Origin: Anaeramoeba flamelloides
Taxonomy: Eukaryota > Metamonada > Anaeramoebidae
DNA: 64,000 nucleotides
Reading direction: 5' to 3'
Assembly (NCBI GenBank): GCA_027625915.1
Contig: JANTQA010000023.1
Span: 7,378,001-7,442,000 of the forward strand
Shown here piece by piece: positions 23,701-35,088 of this stretch; the stretch's first letter is position 1, and every line of letters starts with the position of its first letter. The notes below the pieces were generated by a model. The model worked only from the letters and a program-made list of their open reading frames with translations, made no database searches and had not been told where the DNA came from. The position numbers and the translations under genes were made by a program.

Positions 23701-24442
23701 ATCGCTAAATTTTAAATAAAAGTAGCATAAAAATCGAGAAAACAACTTTGAGTCTATTTCTCTTGAAAATTCTTTTTGTGAAAAAAAGGAAAATGAGGAA
23801 AAGGAAGTTTTAGTAAAAATTGTTTCCCCTTTATTTTTCAAACATAAGTAAAAAAAAACCATTCACATTCTTAAGAACTATTCGTATTTTAAGGTCTGTT
23901 CATATGCATTTTATGATTAAAAATACGTTTGTAAACTTAAAAGAATGTTGAGTCAAGAGTTCTTGTTAAAATTTGTGTTGTATTTTGAGCAAACTAAGAA
24001 TCCTAAATTATAGACAGATTTCTGAATGGAACAAAAAGATTATTCGAACAAAATTAATCCCTTTAAAATTCAAATGCCAGTAGTTGGTGAATTTTTTTGT
24101 CATCTGGTACCTCAGTGTAATGTAATTCCTGACCTAGTGAAGAATATTCAAACAAAGAAAAGTTGAGGTGAAAAATAGACATATTCTAAAAATATCAAGG
24201 TTATTTAATCCTTCGTTTATTAAATAAACACTTTTATGTGGCCTAGTTTTATAGAGAAACCAGAATAAGGTTGTTTTCACCATTAATTAAGAAAACACTT
24301 TTTTCAATTAATCTCTGGTGGTTTTTGGTGTCTATTTTATTTTTTTGTAAATTTTGTTAGTACATTAAAAAAATAAAATGAAGAGAAAATTTTGTCACAT
24401 CCCAAACTTTACGAACAGTGAGGTGTGAGTAAAAAAATGAAA
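20754..24442. other. intergenic spacer
   Basis: 3.7 kb upstream of the Furry-like gene. It should contain that gene's promoter and perhaps a short first exon, but no ATG exon with a clear donor could be fixed. It holds a CCCTAATAA-ended MITE (23037-23288) and a short repeat near 21220-21345, also seen near 31660-31760 and 32945-33050 (GAATTAGA, AAATTCTC, CAATAAAT blocks). Two overlapping minus-strand open stretches at 23498-23862 are of uncertain meaning. Confidence 0.5.
23037..23288. mobile_element. 252-bp MITE with CCCTAATAAAAAAAG inverted ends
   Basis: The left end CCCTAATAAAAAAAGTTTTT and the right end (reverse complement CCCTAATAAAAAAACTTTTT) match over about 29 bp with one substitution and one indel, both running on into TTATAACAT. 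The interior is made of repeated TTATAACATG / GTTATAAA motifs. CA flanks both borders (CCA-CCCT...AGGG-CA), possibly a 2-bp duplication. No coding capacity. A degenerate relative lies in G alpha intron 4 near 44128-44390. Confidence 0.75.
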
Positions 24443-25181
24443 CTATTTCGAATTTTGAATAAAATTAACATCCAAAAGAAACTTGCTTTTCAGAATCAAA
24501 AGTTGGGGAAAAAAAAAGTAAAAGGATCTAATTTTACGTTTTGTATATTTTTGATCTAAATGTTGAAAAATACCACGAACCAAATCTTTGTCAAGCAGAT
24601 CTAATTGCTGTTCAATTTCTTGTAATCGAAGTTTTTGAAAACATTTATAAAAAGTCTCAAGTACATAAAATTGAGGAGAGTTGTCGAAAACGTTTTTAGT
24701 TTGGTTCCCAGAAACGGAATTAGTTTTGATTAATTTTCTTTTTTTTTCATTGTTTTGTTCATATTGCAAAACATCCATAAACAATATTGGTAATAAACGG
24801 CTTGTGATTGTGAGTATATATTTTCTTGAGCATAGTATGACTTTTTTTTGAAGTGTGGATAATTGTTTTGTGATCGTAAACGAATTAAGTGAATTTTTTG
24901 TGATCTTTAAAAAAGGAAAAAAAAAAAAAAAAAAAGAAAAAAAAAATTCAAAGTTAAAAGAAACATGAAATTAAAAGTTTAAGAATGTTAATTGAAGTGT
25001 TTTTTACTTTGTGACCAATTTCGATAAAAATGGAAATCGGTTTTGGTACCAACGAACTAAAGGGATCTTGTGGTGCAAGGCCTTTTTTTTTACATTCGCG
25101 ATAATACAACAATCCTCCAATTTGTGAAAGTAAGGTATTCAAATAAATGATTGTTGTATCGTTTTTTTTATTTTTGTTCAT
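24443..25181 (-). CDS. unrecognised two-exon protein
   Basis: Exon 1 is 25181-25008 (ATG, 58 codons) and exon 2 is 24904-24443. The 103-bp intron (GTAAAA...TTTAAAG) is phase 0 and contains a long T/A run. The frame stays open and protein-like on both sides, giving about 211 aa. Notable segments are IGGLLYYRECKKKGLAPQDP and VPKPISIFIEIGHK in exon 1. Exon 2 has a hydrophobic stretch (ITSRLLPILFMDVL) and an amphipathic helix-rich part with LETFYKCFQKLRLQEIEQQL and LLDKDLVRGIFQHLDQKY. The composition is far from the low-complexity background, and the residue mix looks like a conserved soluble protein. No family is recognised. The 3' end is uncertain: a GTAAAA donor near 24540 and an acceptor near 24490 could replace the Phe-rich C-terminus by another short tail. 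Confidence 0.62.
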
Positions 25182-26714
25182 TTACCGAATCAAATAATTT
25201 TAAAAAAATGATCTTTCAGGAAACAATTGGCAAATACAAATGTTTTTTTTTTGTTTTTAATTTTTCAGATTTTTTAGTTTACCCAAACCTTGTTTTCAGC
25301 TTTTTGTGTTTATTTGTTTTGATTATTATTATTTTTTTTACCTACTTTTGAAAATTTCTTGGTTTTTGGATTTGTGTGAGAAATTACAAAGATAAAAAAA
25401 TTTCAAAAAAATTAACTTAAGGTAAGCTTCATACCTGAGAAAAGTACTGTCTTGTTTCAAGTATTATAGACTCATAAAAGGATTTCCAATTTACTTTTTT
25501 AATATTCTAAAAGTAATAAGTGCCAGAATCATCGTGTTTACTTTAATATGAAAAAAGAATTGTGAAAAATTTCAAGTTAGATCAAATAATTACTCTATTT
25601 AGCATTATTATATTGTTAATAAAATTTATCAGACTATATAACCATAAACCTAATGGTCCAAAATATAGAAGCTATTGTATTTAATCTTGTTAGTACATTA
25701 GTTTAAATATAGATTCTACAAATTTAGTGATAAATAAATTGTTCATGTATTTATCTGAATTGGAGTAATATTAAAAGAAACGACTTTTTTGGTTGTGTGC
25801 TCAAAGGGATTTTCAATATAAAATCATTTGGTGAATATCAATACTTTGTTTGAAATATAATTTTTTTAAAAATTGAAAGATTAGTATTTAAATAAGGTTT
25901 TTTGATTAAAATTATTATTAGTCTATTAAGGATAACAAGATATTATATTTACGATTACAAAAATTTGGATAATTGTATGGACTCTATATTTATCTCTAAA
26001 ATTGTAAAAACTATATTTTTTACAACATTCTATATTTATACTACACTAGCACGAAAAAATAAAATTGAAAAAAAAAGGTTAGACAAAACTACTTCATTCT
26101 TTAACCTTCCATCCTGAATAATAAAGTTTATTCACAATATAATCAAAATTCCAGAACTTTAAATTCGTGCGGCTATTGTAAACTAAATTTCATAATAAAT
26201 GGCCCACCTTACATTTGAATAATGAATTGCTTTTGTATCGTTTTGAAGTTTTTCCTCTCACAATGAAAAGTTTGCAAATAAATCATTTTTTCTCTGTTTT
26301 ATTTTTTCAAAAGTGTTTTGTTAAAAAGGAAAATGAAAATGAAAAATTGGAAAGAAGTAACAGATGAATTAATGCAAAATTTGGTTTAAAATATGAAAAA
26401 GAGATTAGATTTAGTTATTCAAATGGAAGGGAATCGATAAAAGGGTTTTTTTACTTTTTAAATAGTATATTTTTCATGTAATGCTTCTTTCAAAATAAAT
26501 GTCCTAATTTTTTTTAACAGTTTTTTTTATTTTTCTTTCTTTTATTTTTAGATAAAAAATAAATATCTCTTGAGTATAGTATTGAATATAAAATTCTAAA
26601 TTTTTATATTATAATAGATAACTTCAATTATTAAAAATATTTTTATTCAAAATTTGATTTTTAATGTGATAATTATTATGAAAGATAGTTTATTTATTGT
26701 TGCTAGTATAACCA

Positions 26715-28660
26715 CCTTTTTTAAAAGTCTCTAGTCAAGAAAAAAAGGCATTTTTAGGGTAAAAAATTCCAAATTAACTGATAAATGAATTTTAGTTGAA
26801 GTCAACTTGGTGATATTTACTTTGATAGATAATAACGAATAGTTTTGAAAACATTGTACTCATCTAATAAAACTGAAAGAGAGAAAAAAATTCGATGATA
26901 ATTATTGAGTGTGTCCGTCAAGTGCCTAGCTTTTCCAGAATTCGAAAGAATGGAGAAAAATCAAAGATTTTACTCAATTCTTTTAAATTCTGGAAAAGCT
27001 AAAGGCGGTTTTTTTTTACTTTTTGTAATGAATTGAAAATTTTTTTAAATTTTCTGTTTATTACAAAAATTAAAAAAACCTAACGGCGTTTTTCCAGAAT
27101 TCAAAAGAATAGAGTAAAATCAAAGATTTTACTCCAATTTTTAAAAAAATCAAAAAAAACCTAACGAAAAATCAAAAAAAAATATTTTTTTCAATTTATT
27201 TCAATAAATAATTCCATAACCGTCAAAATAATTAATCCTTGTTTGAAAGATATTTATTAAATTTAAAATACTTTTAAAATATATTATTATAACCTCTTAA
27301 CTGTGAAAATAAATATTTTCAAATTTTTTACTATTAAATTTGAAAAAAATTTCAATAGAAGCTGGAAAATTGGATTTTCCAACTTAAATTGTTAAATATC
27401 TTGAAAAATAATTATTGATCCAATATCTTTTATAAACCAATAGTGTTTATTATAAGTGAAGTTATCAAAAAGTAAAAAATTAGCAAATTCTTGATTGTTT
27501 TTTGAAAAAATTTTTTCATGATCGTGTAGCAAAGAAGTACGATTTTTAAAAGTATTAGTCCATTTAAAAGGTCTTTTTTGGAGTAAAAAATTTTATTGGA
27601 GGTGACAATAAATTCTTGTTAAATTCAACTTTGAGAGATTTTCTTGAATAGATTATAACTAATAGTTTTCAAAGCACTATATTCATCTAAAAAAATAAAA
27701 TAATAGAAAAAAAGAAATTACTTATGAAACTTATTGTGTGTAAAAGGCTTTTCCAGGTTAAGAGAATCAAGTATTATCATATAGATTTTACTCTATTCTT
27801 TTAAATTAAAAACCCCAATTAAGTGTGTCGGGTAAAATGCTGTAGAGTGGTATATATAGCCTAGAGTTCCTAGATTTTCAATAATTTGAAAGAATAGAGT
27901 AAAACCAAACATTTAAATCAATTCTTTTGAATTCTGGAAAAGCTAACGGCGGTTTTTTTAAATTTCATAAATAAAAAAAACAATTTCTTAAATTTTCTAT
28001 TAATTTCTCAAATTAAAAAAAGTGAAAAGTACTTTTATTAATGTTTTCTGTTTTATTTGTTAAGTTTTCGAGGTTTTTTTTGAGTTTTCTATTTTATTTA
28101 GAATATCTATTATTTTTCGTTAGGTTTTTTTAAGTTTTCTATTTATTTGGAAAATCAATAGATTCTATAAATAAACAGAAAACACAAGAAAAGTTAAATA
28201 CAGTTTTCTAGAATTAAAAAGAATAGATAAAAATCAGAGATTTTACTCAATCTTTTAAATTATGGAAAACTAAAATGTTTTTTTTTTTTTTTACTTTTTG
28301 GAATAAACTGAAATTTTCTTAATTTTTCATTAATTTCAAAAAATAGAAAAATCAAAAAAATAATATTTTTTTTTAATTTCAATCACTAAATAATTCTTTA
28401 ATAGTCAAAATAATCTATTCCTGATTTGAAAAATATTTATTATATTTAAAATTATACTGAAATATAATAAAATTTGCTGTTAACTAGAAGCCAAACAATT
28501 TTTTTTTAATTATTTTAATATAAAATTAAAAAAAAAATCTAACTGAACTTATAATATTGAATTTTTCAAATTAAATTATTAAATATCTTGGAAAATATTT
28601 TTTGAATAAAGATCTTTTATTAACAAATAGTTTTTATTATAAGCGAAGTTAGTAAAAAGT
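26715..28660. repeat. tandem duplication of a ~0.8-1.1 kb unit
   Basis: Unit 1 (about 26715-27510) and unit 2 (about 27555-28660) align end to end. Shared blocks in order are the AAGTCTCTAGTC / AAGTATTAGTCC start, TAGATAATAACGAATAGTTTT / TAGATTATAACTAATAGTTTT, GTACTCATCTAATAAAA-like, GCTTTTCCAG hairpins, TTAAATATCTTG, and TAGT-TTTATTATAAG-GAAGTTA at the end. Unit 2 is longer because it holds more hairpin copies. Non-coding. Confidence 0.7.
26928..27000. repeat. 73-bp hairpin, founder-like copy of a five-member set
   Basis: AGCTTTTCCAGAATT...AATTCTGGAAAAGCT pairs over 35 bp with four mismatches around a 3-base loop. Related full or half copies occur near 27094-27150, 27745-27810, 27878-27955 and 28205-28280, all keeping AAAAGAATAGAGTAAAATC and/or its complement. 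Downstream of several copies a (C/A)TAACGGCG(G)TTTTT string recurs. This is a short foldback repeat. Transcription is not demonstrable. Confidence 0.8.
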
Positions 28661-28807
28661 GAGAAATTATTTTCATTCTTTTTTTTTTTAAAAAATATTT
28701 TTCATTTTTTGATTAAATTTCCTAAAATAAGATTCAAAAAATATTGATAATAATTTTTTTCATTTCTAATCAAGTTAATTATTATTCACTATAATTCCAA
28801 AATTTAG

Positions 28808-29290
28808 TCCAAAGGGGATAGTAAACTAAAAAAATATAATAGTAAATTCCGATTATATAGAAAAAACACACTATCTTGAATTGGAAAATTAAATAAAAAT
28901 TTGATGGCTAGAATACCTGGCTTAGTTGGAAGACATTTCTTAGAAATTAATTATAGTTTTTATAAGTCTGATCCATTTTTCTTTTTTTTGAAAAGTGAAT
29001 AAAATTAGGATATTATCAAATTATTTTGAGGAATATTATTTTCTTTGAAAGAAGAAAGAAATCTTATTATATGCCCAGTAATCGAATAGAAAAAGTAATT
29101 TAAAAATTAAACCACCAATTTTTCAAAATAACTCTGTATAAAAAAATAAAATTATAACAAAAAAAAATACAATAATTATTTTGTACTTGAAAAAAAAAAA
29201 TAATTTGTTTATTCAAAGAGATCATTTTTAATCAATTTTTCATTTGGGTTTCAAAAAAAATATGAGAAAAATCAACCAAACTATACAATT
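28808..29290. repeat. repeat D, partial copy 3
   Basis: Starts AAGGGGATAGTAAACTAAA, matching the end of the 35530-36746 element. It keeps the blocks CTTGAATTGGAAAATTAAA, GATCCATTTTTC, TATTTTCTTTGAAAGAAGA and AAATACAATAATTATTTT in the same order. The second half of the element, with its reading frame and right terminus, was not found here, so this is a truncated copy. Confidence 0.6.
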
Positions 29291-29967
29291 AACAATGATC
29301 ACAAAACAGCTTCAAAGATCTATGAATTTCACAAATTAAAAAATTATAAATTCCTCTCTTTAACTGATAAAGTATTTTTACAATCAACACCTTTACAATA
29401 AATACAAATGAACAAAAAAAATTCTCAGATAAAAAAACAACAACAAATTTCATTTAATTTAGTAAAAATTTTGATTTTTAAAAATGGAAAAAAAACAAAA
29501 ATTAATAAAAGAAATACAGAAAAAATACCCCAAAAATTTGTAGCAAATCCAATACATAATTTAAAGGTTACTTGAAAGTCTAAAGGATTGACCTTCAAAA
29601 TTGATTTGAATTTATATCAACTATTGGATACTAAATCACTTGTTCTATTCAAACAAAAAAAAAAAAGAATAGTTTCATTTTCCAATAAGGTTTTAAAATC
29701 ATGATATTAATATTTTTCACCTCAGTGATTTTTCAACAACCAATTTTATTCTTCAACTAATAAATCAATAAAAGTACCACCAATCAATTTTTAAAGTGTT
29801 AAATAAACTAGATTTTTCTCAATTAACCTTTGGACAAATGATATTTAATTTTTTATTTTTATTTTCATTTTCATTTTTTTTTTAAAAAAATTATCTATTC
29901 GTTAAAGATTTTTAATTAAAAATTTTTCAAAAAAACCAATTGAACATTTTTACTTTGACTACTTCAA

Positions 29968-31350
29968 ATGGACACTCTTGTTACACAAAATTTTGAAAAA
30001 GAAAACTCACAAGATAACACTTTCTTAAATGTAAGGAAAAGGCAACCACAAAAAATACAAACAATCAAACAAAAAAAAAAACGATTATTAAAAGATCAAA
30101 ATTCAATACAAAATAATTCTCCTTTAAAGGAAACAAAAAATCAAATTATCAAAGAAGGACAAACTTTTCTTGATCAGAGAAGCCATGTGTCTTCAAAAAA
30201 AACAATTCCAACCAACCAAGAAAAGATCAAACAAAAAGAAACATTCAAAACTGAAAGAGAAATAGAAACAGAAACAGAAACCGAAACAGAAACAGAAATT
30301 GAAAAAAACACTTCTGGTGAAAGGTTACCAGATCAAAAAGGAATTGGAAATCGGCTAGCGTGTATTAAACGAAAAGAAGAAATCAATGATCACCAACAAT
30401 CTAATAACCAAAAAGAAGAACAGAAAAAAGAAAAAATTAACCAAGAAGAACGAGGCATAGAAAAAGAGCAAGAAAACTTTAATGAAGAACCAAACAGTAC
30501 CGACAATGAAAACCTAGGTGAAAATGAAAATGAAAGTAATGAAGATTTAAATTTAAAACTTGATTATCAGGATCTGGATCTCGAAATGTTGGGAAAATAT
30601 CAAAAATTAAGAAAAAAATTTGAAGATTACAAAAGTACAAAAACAAAAGAAGAAAAGCAATTAGAAAAATACCAAAAAGTTGTGGAAAAAGAAAACCAAT
30701 CGGTGTATCAAGAAATTTTGGACTTAAGGGCAACAAACCAACGACTACAGAAAAAATTGTTCGATCCTAATTTGAATTCAATAGAAAAAGAAAATAAGAA
30801 ATATCTTGAATTAAAAAAGGAATCACAGAAGCAAATCAAAGCTCTTCAAAATAAGCAAAAACAAGAAATTCTTAGGACAAAAAACGAGTCAAGGGCTGTT
30901 GAACAACAGATCAGAACCATTGAAAACCAAATACACCAAATGGAGCAAAATAAGAAAGACTATATGGAACAAAAGCAATTGTTTGCCACACAGGAGAAGA
31001 GTTTGTTTGAATCTCTTGAAAAATATACGGAATTAAATTCTTTCCTTCAATTGTTCAGTGGGATGGAAACGGAGACACTTGGGAATGGCTCCTTTTTGTG
31101 TACCTGTTCAAGCGCTGACAAGGATGATCCAAAGACGATCCACTTCAAGCTTTCTTATGATTTTGATGACGAGAATGAGAATCAATTAAATCTGATATTT
31201 GATCCAATCAAGATCGATTTCAAATCACAAGAGTCTCGAAAGAAAATACCGGACTACCTTTGTGAACCAATAAGTTTTAATATTTCCGAAGCGCCTAAAT
31301 TTTTAAAAACAATGCTTAATTTTATACATGGAAATTCAGATGAAGATTAA
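29968..31350 (+). CDS. coiled-coil protein with Csm1/Pcs1 (monopolin)-like C-terminal domain
   Basis: Single exon, 460 aa, ATG at 29968, TAA stop. Residues 1-195 are basic to acidic low complexity, including an ETETET run near 98-112. Residues about 198-350 are a long heptad-like coiled coil. Residues about 354-452 form a compact globular domain: ELNSFLQLFSGMETETL, GSFLCTCSS, TIHFKLSYDF, then PDYLCEPISFNISEAPKFL. This order (LLTG-like helix, beta strands, then a P-YL...I-F....L..F helix) is what I recall from the RWD-like C-terminal domain of Csm1/Pcs1, which follows a coiled coil in those proteins. Known members dimerise and clamp kinetochores or rDNA chromatin. Spc24/Spc25 and other RWD kinetochore proteins have a similar layout and are the main alternatives. 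The gene lies alone. Confidence 0.58.
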   Translation: MDTLVTQNFEKENSQDNTFLNVRKRQPQKIQTIKQKKKRLLKDQNSIQNNSPLKETKNQIIKEGQTFLDQRSHVSSKKTIPTNQEKIKQKETFKTEREIETETETETETEIEKNTSGERLPDQKGIGNRLACIKRKEEINDHQQSNNQKEEQKKEKINQEERGIEKEQENFNEEPNSTDNENLGENENESNEDLNLKLDYQDLDLEMLGKYQKLRKKFEDYKSTKTKEEKQLEKYQKVVEKENQSVYQEILDLRATNQRLQKKLFDPNLNSIEKENKKYLELKKESQKQIKALQNKQKQEILRTKNESRAVEQQIRTIENQIHQMEQNKKDYMEQKQLFATQEKSLFESLEKYTELNSFLQLFSGMETETLGNGSFLCTCSSADKDDPKTIHFKLSYDFDDENENQLNLIFDPIKIDFKSQESRKKIPDYLCEPISFNISEAPKFLKTMLNFIHGNSDED

Positions 31351-34281
31351 TTTTTTTATTTGTTTTTTTATAACCAATGAATTATAAAAACTTATCGGAT
31401 TTATTAATCTTAAAAAAAATATATTTAATTTCGATGATAAATAAATATTTAATATTTTTTAATTGTTTTCAAATTTTTGATTCTTTGAAAAATAAACTAA
31501 TTTTTAAAAAAAAAAAATTTTTTTATTCTTCGAATTGTTCTTTCTTTTTTATTGTGAGCTTTTTTCCATAGACTCTTTATTTCAACCTTATTTTAATAAA
31601 CTAAATTAAATTTTCAATTCTTCTAATAACCATGTTTCTAGACACTGTGTTTATCCACTATTTGAATTAGAAGTTATGAATTTAGTCACTTCAAAATTCT
31701 CGCTTTAGGTGGATTAACTGTTTTTTAAGAAATAACCCTTAGCAATAAATACACTAAAAAAAAAAAAAAAAAAAAATTCAATATTTTTGACAAAGTTAAA
31801 GCAATTACAATAATCAAAATTATAGAATGTAATTCAGTTTGGAAAAAAAATTCAATTTTTGAAAAATTTTTATCATTTTTGTTTTTTTTCATTGGCAAAT
31901 CATTTTCCTTTTATTTTTTCTATGATAAAAAGAAATTTTTATTTGAAACCTTGGTATCAGATTACGCCAAGTTTTTTTCAATAGAAAAATTCAAATAAAA
32001 GTACTTGATTGCTAGGTTAGGTTAGAAAATATAATCTTTATAGGATAGTGAATTTACAACTAGTAACCCATATATATATATTTTTTTATGATGCTTATTA
32101 CAAAATTTTTAATACATTATTCTTTTGGATTGATTTTCTTTTTTTTTTGTTTTGTTGTTATCTAAATTATAAATAAATATTTAAATTTCGATTAGTCACT
32201 AGTTCTCATTTTGTATTTCCATTGTTATTGATTAAATGGTCAGTTGATTAATAAAAATTTTTTTTTTGATATGTTAAAAGTTTCTAATTTGGGTTCAGGT
32301 CTTATTAAATACTAAAAAATAAAAATGGTTTCACAATAATAATAATAATTAACATATTATATATATATATATATATATAAAAATAAACTCTTTTTAAGTT
32401 AAGTGGGTATTTTTATTGATAAAATTGAATATATTCTAGGATTTTAATTGATTATTCTTCTCAAAATAAAATTTTCAATTTTTAGATCAGAATCATTTTT
32501 TCTCATTTTGTAATATTGTTTTTTTTTTGCTTTTTACTTTTTTTCTTCTTCTTTTCTTTTTTATTTTTATCAAGCTAAACTGAAAAAAAAATGTTTGAAA
32601 AACCTCATTAACAATAATAAAAGTTAGACTTTGTATGTACTTTTAAAATTCATACACTTATCAGTAAAAAATCTTATTATCAACAATCTCAATTTCCTAA
32701 AGAAATTGAGAATTTTACACGAGACCTTCTGATGAATGGTACCCAAAAAAATTTTTTAACAGTTTTTTTTTTTTTTGAAATTTATGGTTTGTTCAGAGTT
32801 TTCTTTTATGATCGTCTACTCTTATATGAAGTTAATTATTTCTCGTATTTCGAAACGTTCTAAGTTTGGTTTTATTTAAAAAAAACGAATATTTCATTTT
32901 TAGATGGAATATTTGAGTGAAATGGGGTTTATATTAGTGCTTCATGAATTAGAAGACTTAAATTTGGTCACTTCCAAATTCTCTCCTTATCAGATTAAAT
33001 GTTTCCCAACATTTAACCCTTAACAATAAAATCGAAATGGTTATGAAAAATTAAAAACTTTTTAACTATTTTCCACTTTCTTACCATTCCTGTGAGGAAA
33101 ATGTTACTATTTTTCAAATTGATACCCAAATTTCCCAAAACGATCCAATTTTAAAAATAAAACTGCTTTAAGAAACAGTCTTCATGTGTACTCATCACAC
33201 TCTTCCCGGTAAATACATTCTTAAGGGTTGAGTCATTCCGGTTAAAAATAATATTTTGAAATGGAAAAAAAAAATTTGTTAGAAATTTTTAATGAGTGCC
33301 TAATATCAATCAAAAACTAAACATCCTGTGAATCCTGATCGATCTCCCAAAATCAACAATCAAAAAAGAGGACATTTTTAGAAAAAAGTATCAAAGATTG
33401 ACACTCAATTTTCAATTAGAATGGTTGTGATTTATCATTTTGAAAACAACTATCTTAATTTCGTAGTGTCGCTCTTTGGCGTTTTTGAGATCTCGAAGAT
33501 TTTTTTTATTCATTTTGTTCTTATTCTCAAATGAGTTATTATTTTTATCTCAAGAATGTTTCAAAATCCTTACTTTGTCAAATATAGAGAGTTACAATAT
33601 AACTACAAATTGTATTTAATCTAATTAAATTGATTGTATACTTAAGAAAACAATTTGTTTTAAATTGAAGAAATTTAACCCTTTGGAAATTCAAAAAAAG
33701 AAACACGTGATTTTTTTTTTAAATTTTGATTTTTTGGAATTGATAATGCTTTTTCAACTTTTGAATTGATTTTTTTGACAATTCACATTTCTTTTTACTT
33801 TTTTTAATTTAATTTTTGAAAATTGATTGCTCTTTGGAATTTTTTTTAAAATTGAATTTTTAGCCAAGGGATATTCTCAACTTTTTTATTTGTTATTTGT
33901 ATTTTTTCAACCAAAAGAAGGCCAATTTCACAATACCCTTTTTTGGTTTCAAGTCACCCCTTGAGTATGGGTCAAATTCATGGTAAATGACTAGACCCTT
34001 AAAATATAATTTTACTTCAAAAAGATTAATAGGAAAAAAGATTCTTTTTTGAAAAATGAAAAGGAAATTTATTATTTTTGAAAATATTTGCTGTGAAGCG
34101 ATCAATACAATAAACTCTAAATATTAATTTTTGGGTTTGAAATTTTCACTAAAGTGTATTTGTTTTAATTGTTTGTTTTTCAAAATATGATCGTCTGGAA
34201 AACAAAAATTCAAAAAGAAAAGTAAAAATAAAAAATAATAATAAATTTTTTTTTTTTTTTTTTTTTTTTAGAAACAAAATT
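31351..34281. other. intergenic spacer
   Basis: 2.9 kb between the 3' ends of the Csm1-like and eS24 genes (convergent). Contains copy 1 of repeat C (32386-32945) and a smaller repeat at 31660-31760 and 32945-33050. A TA run lies at about 32357-32379 and long A/T runs at 31758-31776 and 34246-34269. A 70-codon minus-strand open stretch at 34105-33893 (with LVIYHEFDPYSRGDLKPKKG) lacks an ATG and is unassigned. Confidence 0.55.
32386..32945. repeat. dispersed repeat C, copy 1
   Basis: Colinear with 48405-48985 and more weakly with 56990-57590. Shared blocks are AAACTCTTTTT, TTATTCTTCTCAAAATAAA, TTTTTAGATC/TTTTTGATCT followed by ATCATTTTTTC, TTTCCTAAAGAAATTGAGAA / TTTCCAAAAGAAATTGAGAA, GTTAATTATTTCT / ATTAATTATTTCT, and ATTTTTCATTTTTGGAT-like. 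Non-coding; no inverted ends found. Confidence 0.65.
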
Positions 34282-35012
34282 TTAATCATCATCTTTCTTT
34301 TTCTTTTTTGGCTTTCCACCAACAAATTTGAATTTACCTCTGAATTTTTTACCTTTGTTTTTACGATCCTTTTTAGCTCTTCTGTTTGTTTCTGGTTTGA
34401 CTAAAAGACCCAGTCTGATTAAACGGTATTTTGGTTCGAATTTCATCATTGATTCAGCATCATCATAAATTAAACAAAAGCCTGAACTTCTTCCGCCACC
34501 ATATACTGTTTTGAATCCAAATAATTGAACACATTTTGGATCTTTAAGATGGTACATCTAAATAGATTTCATTTGGTTAAATTTAAAGGGCAATAAGGTT
34601 TTTGTTTTTTTTAATTTTTGTGTTTTTTTATTTTGTTTTTTTTTTTATTTTTGTTTTTTAAAGGTGGTTTGGTGAATTTAAAATTGGTATTATAATTGTC
34701 GTAATTGTGTTTTGGAAAGAACAAGAAAAAAAAAAAAAAAAAATAAAAAGTAAAGTTATAAAAAAAGAAAAAGCATGAAAATTTAAAAAAAAATTTTCAA
34801 AAGAAAAGGAAAAAGAAAAAGAAAAGAAAAGAAAAGAAAAAACTAAAAGTAATTACTCTTCCAACTCTTTGTCTAAGCTCTTCTTTTGAGACATTAGCAA
34901 GGCCTGGGTGAAGAATATCAATGATCATTTGCTTTCTTCTTAATAATCTGTTGCTCATAACTCTTCTTGTTCGAACAGTAACCGTTCCTTCTTTTTTAAT
35001 TTTTGTTGACAT
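34282..35012 (-). CDS. RPS24: small-subunit ribosomal protein eS24
   Basis: Exon 1 is 35012-34857 (52 codons from ATG). Exon 2 is 34557-34282 (91 aa plus TAA). The 299-bp intron (GTAATT...TATTTAG) is phase 0. The joined 143-aa protein matches eS24 throughout: [20 protein letters not shown] and IDILHPG in exon 1, then [33 protein letters not shown] and [11 protein letters not shown] in exon 2. The Lys/Arg-rich tail ends KKKKKDDD. eS24 is an essential 40S component needed for 18S pre-rRNA processing. The length is slightly above the usual 130-135 aa because of the tail. The intron is full of A/G runs. The codons are GC-richer than those of its neighbours, as expected for a highly expressed gene. 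Confidence 0.96.
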
Positions 35013-35088
35013 CTGTTTTGAATTCTTCAGAAAATAGATGGTTTAAAATTGATTTCTTGTTTAAGATTTAGAAATAACTAAAAAAAAA

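Larger units (their letters stand above)
25182..29967. other. intergenic spacer, repeat-rich
   Basis: 4.8 kb lacking a supportable gene. The central part, 26715-28660, is a diverged tandem duplication studded with hairpins. A partial copy of repeat D lies at 28808-29290. The last 500 bp before the Csm1-like gene are T-rich then A-rich with no recognisable promoter motif. Confidence 0.6.

Noticed and set aside
23498-23862. Two overlapping minus-strand frames
   Set aside because: Both are Phe/Lys/Leu-rich, neither shows a domain, and no splice arrangement favours one. Left unassigned.
33893-34105. Minus-strand frame with LVIYHEFDPYSRGDLKPKKG
   Set aside because: Locally protein-like, but no ATG, no splice partner, and it lies directly downstream of the eS24 stop. 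Insufficient support.
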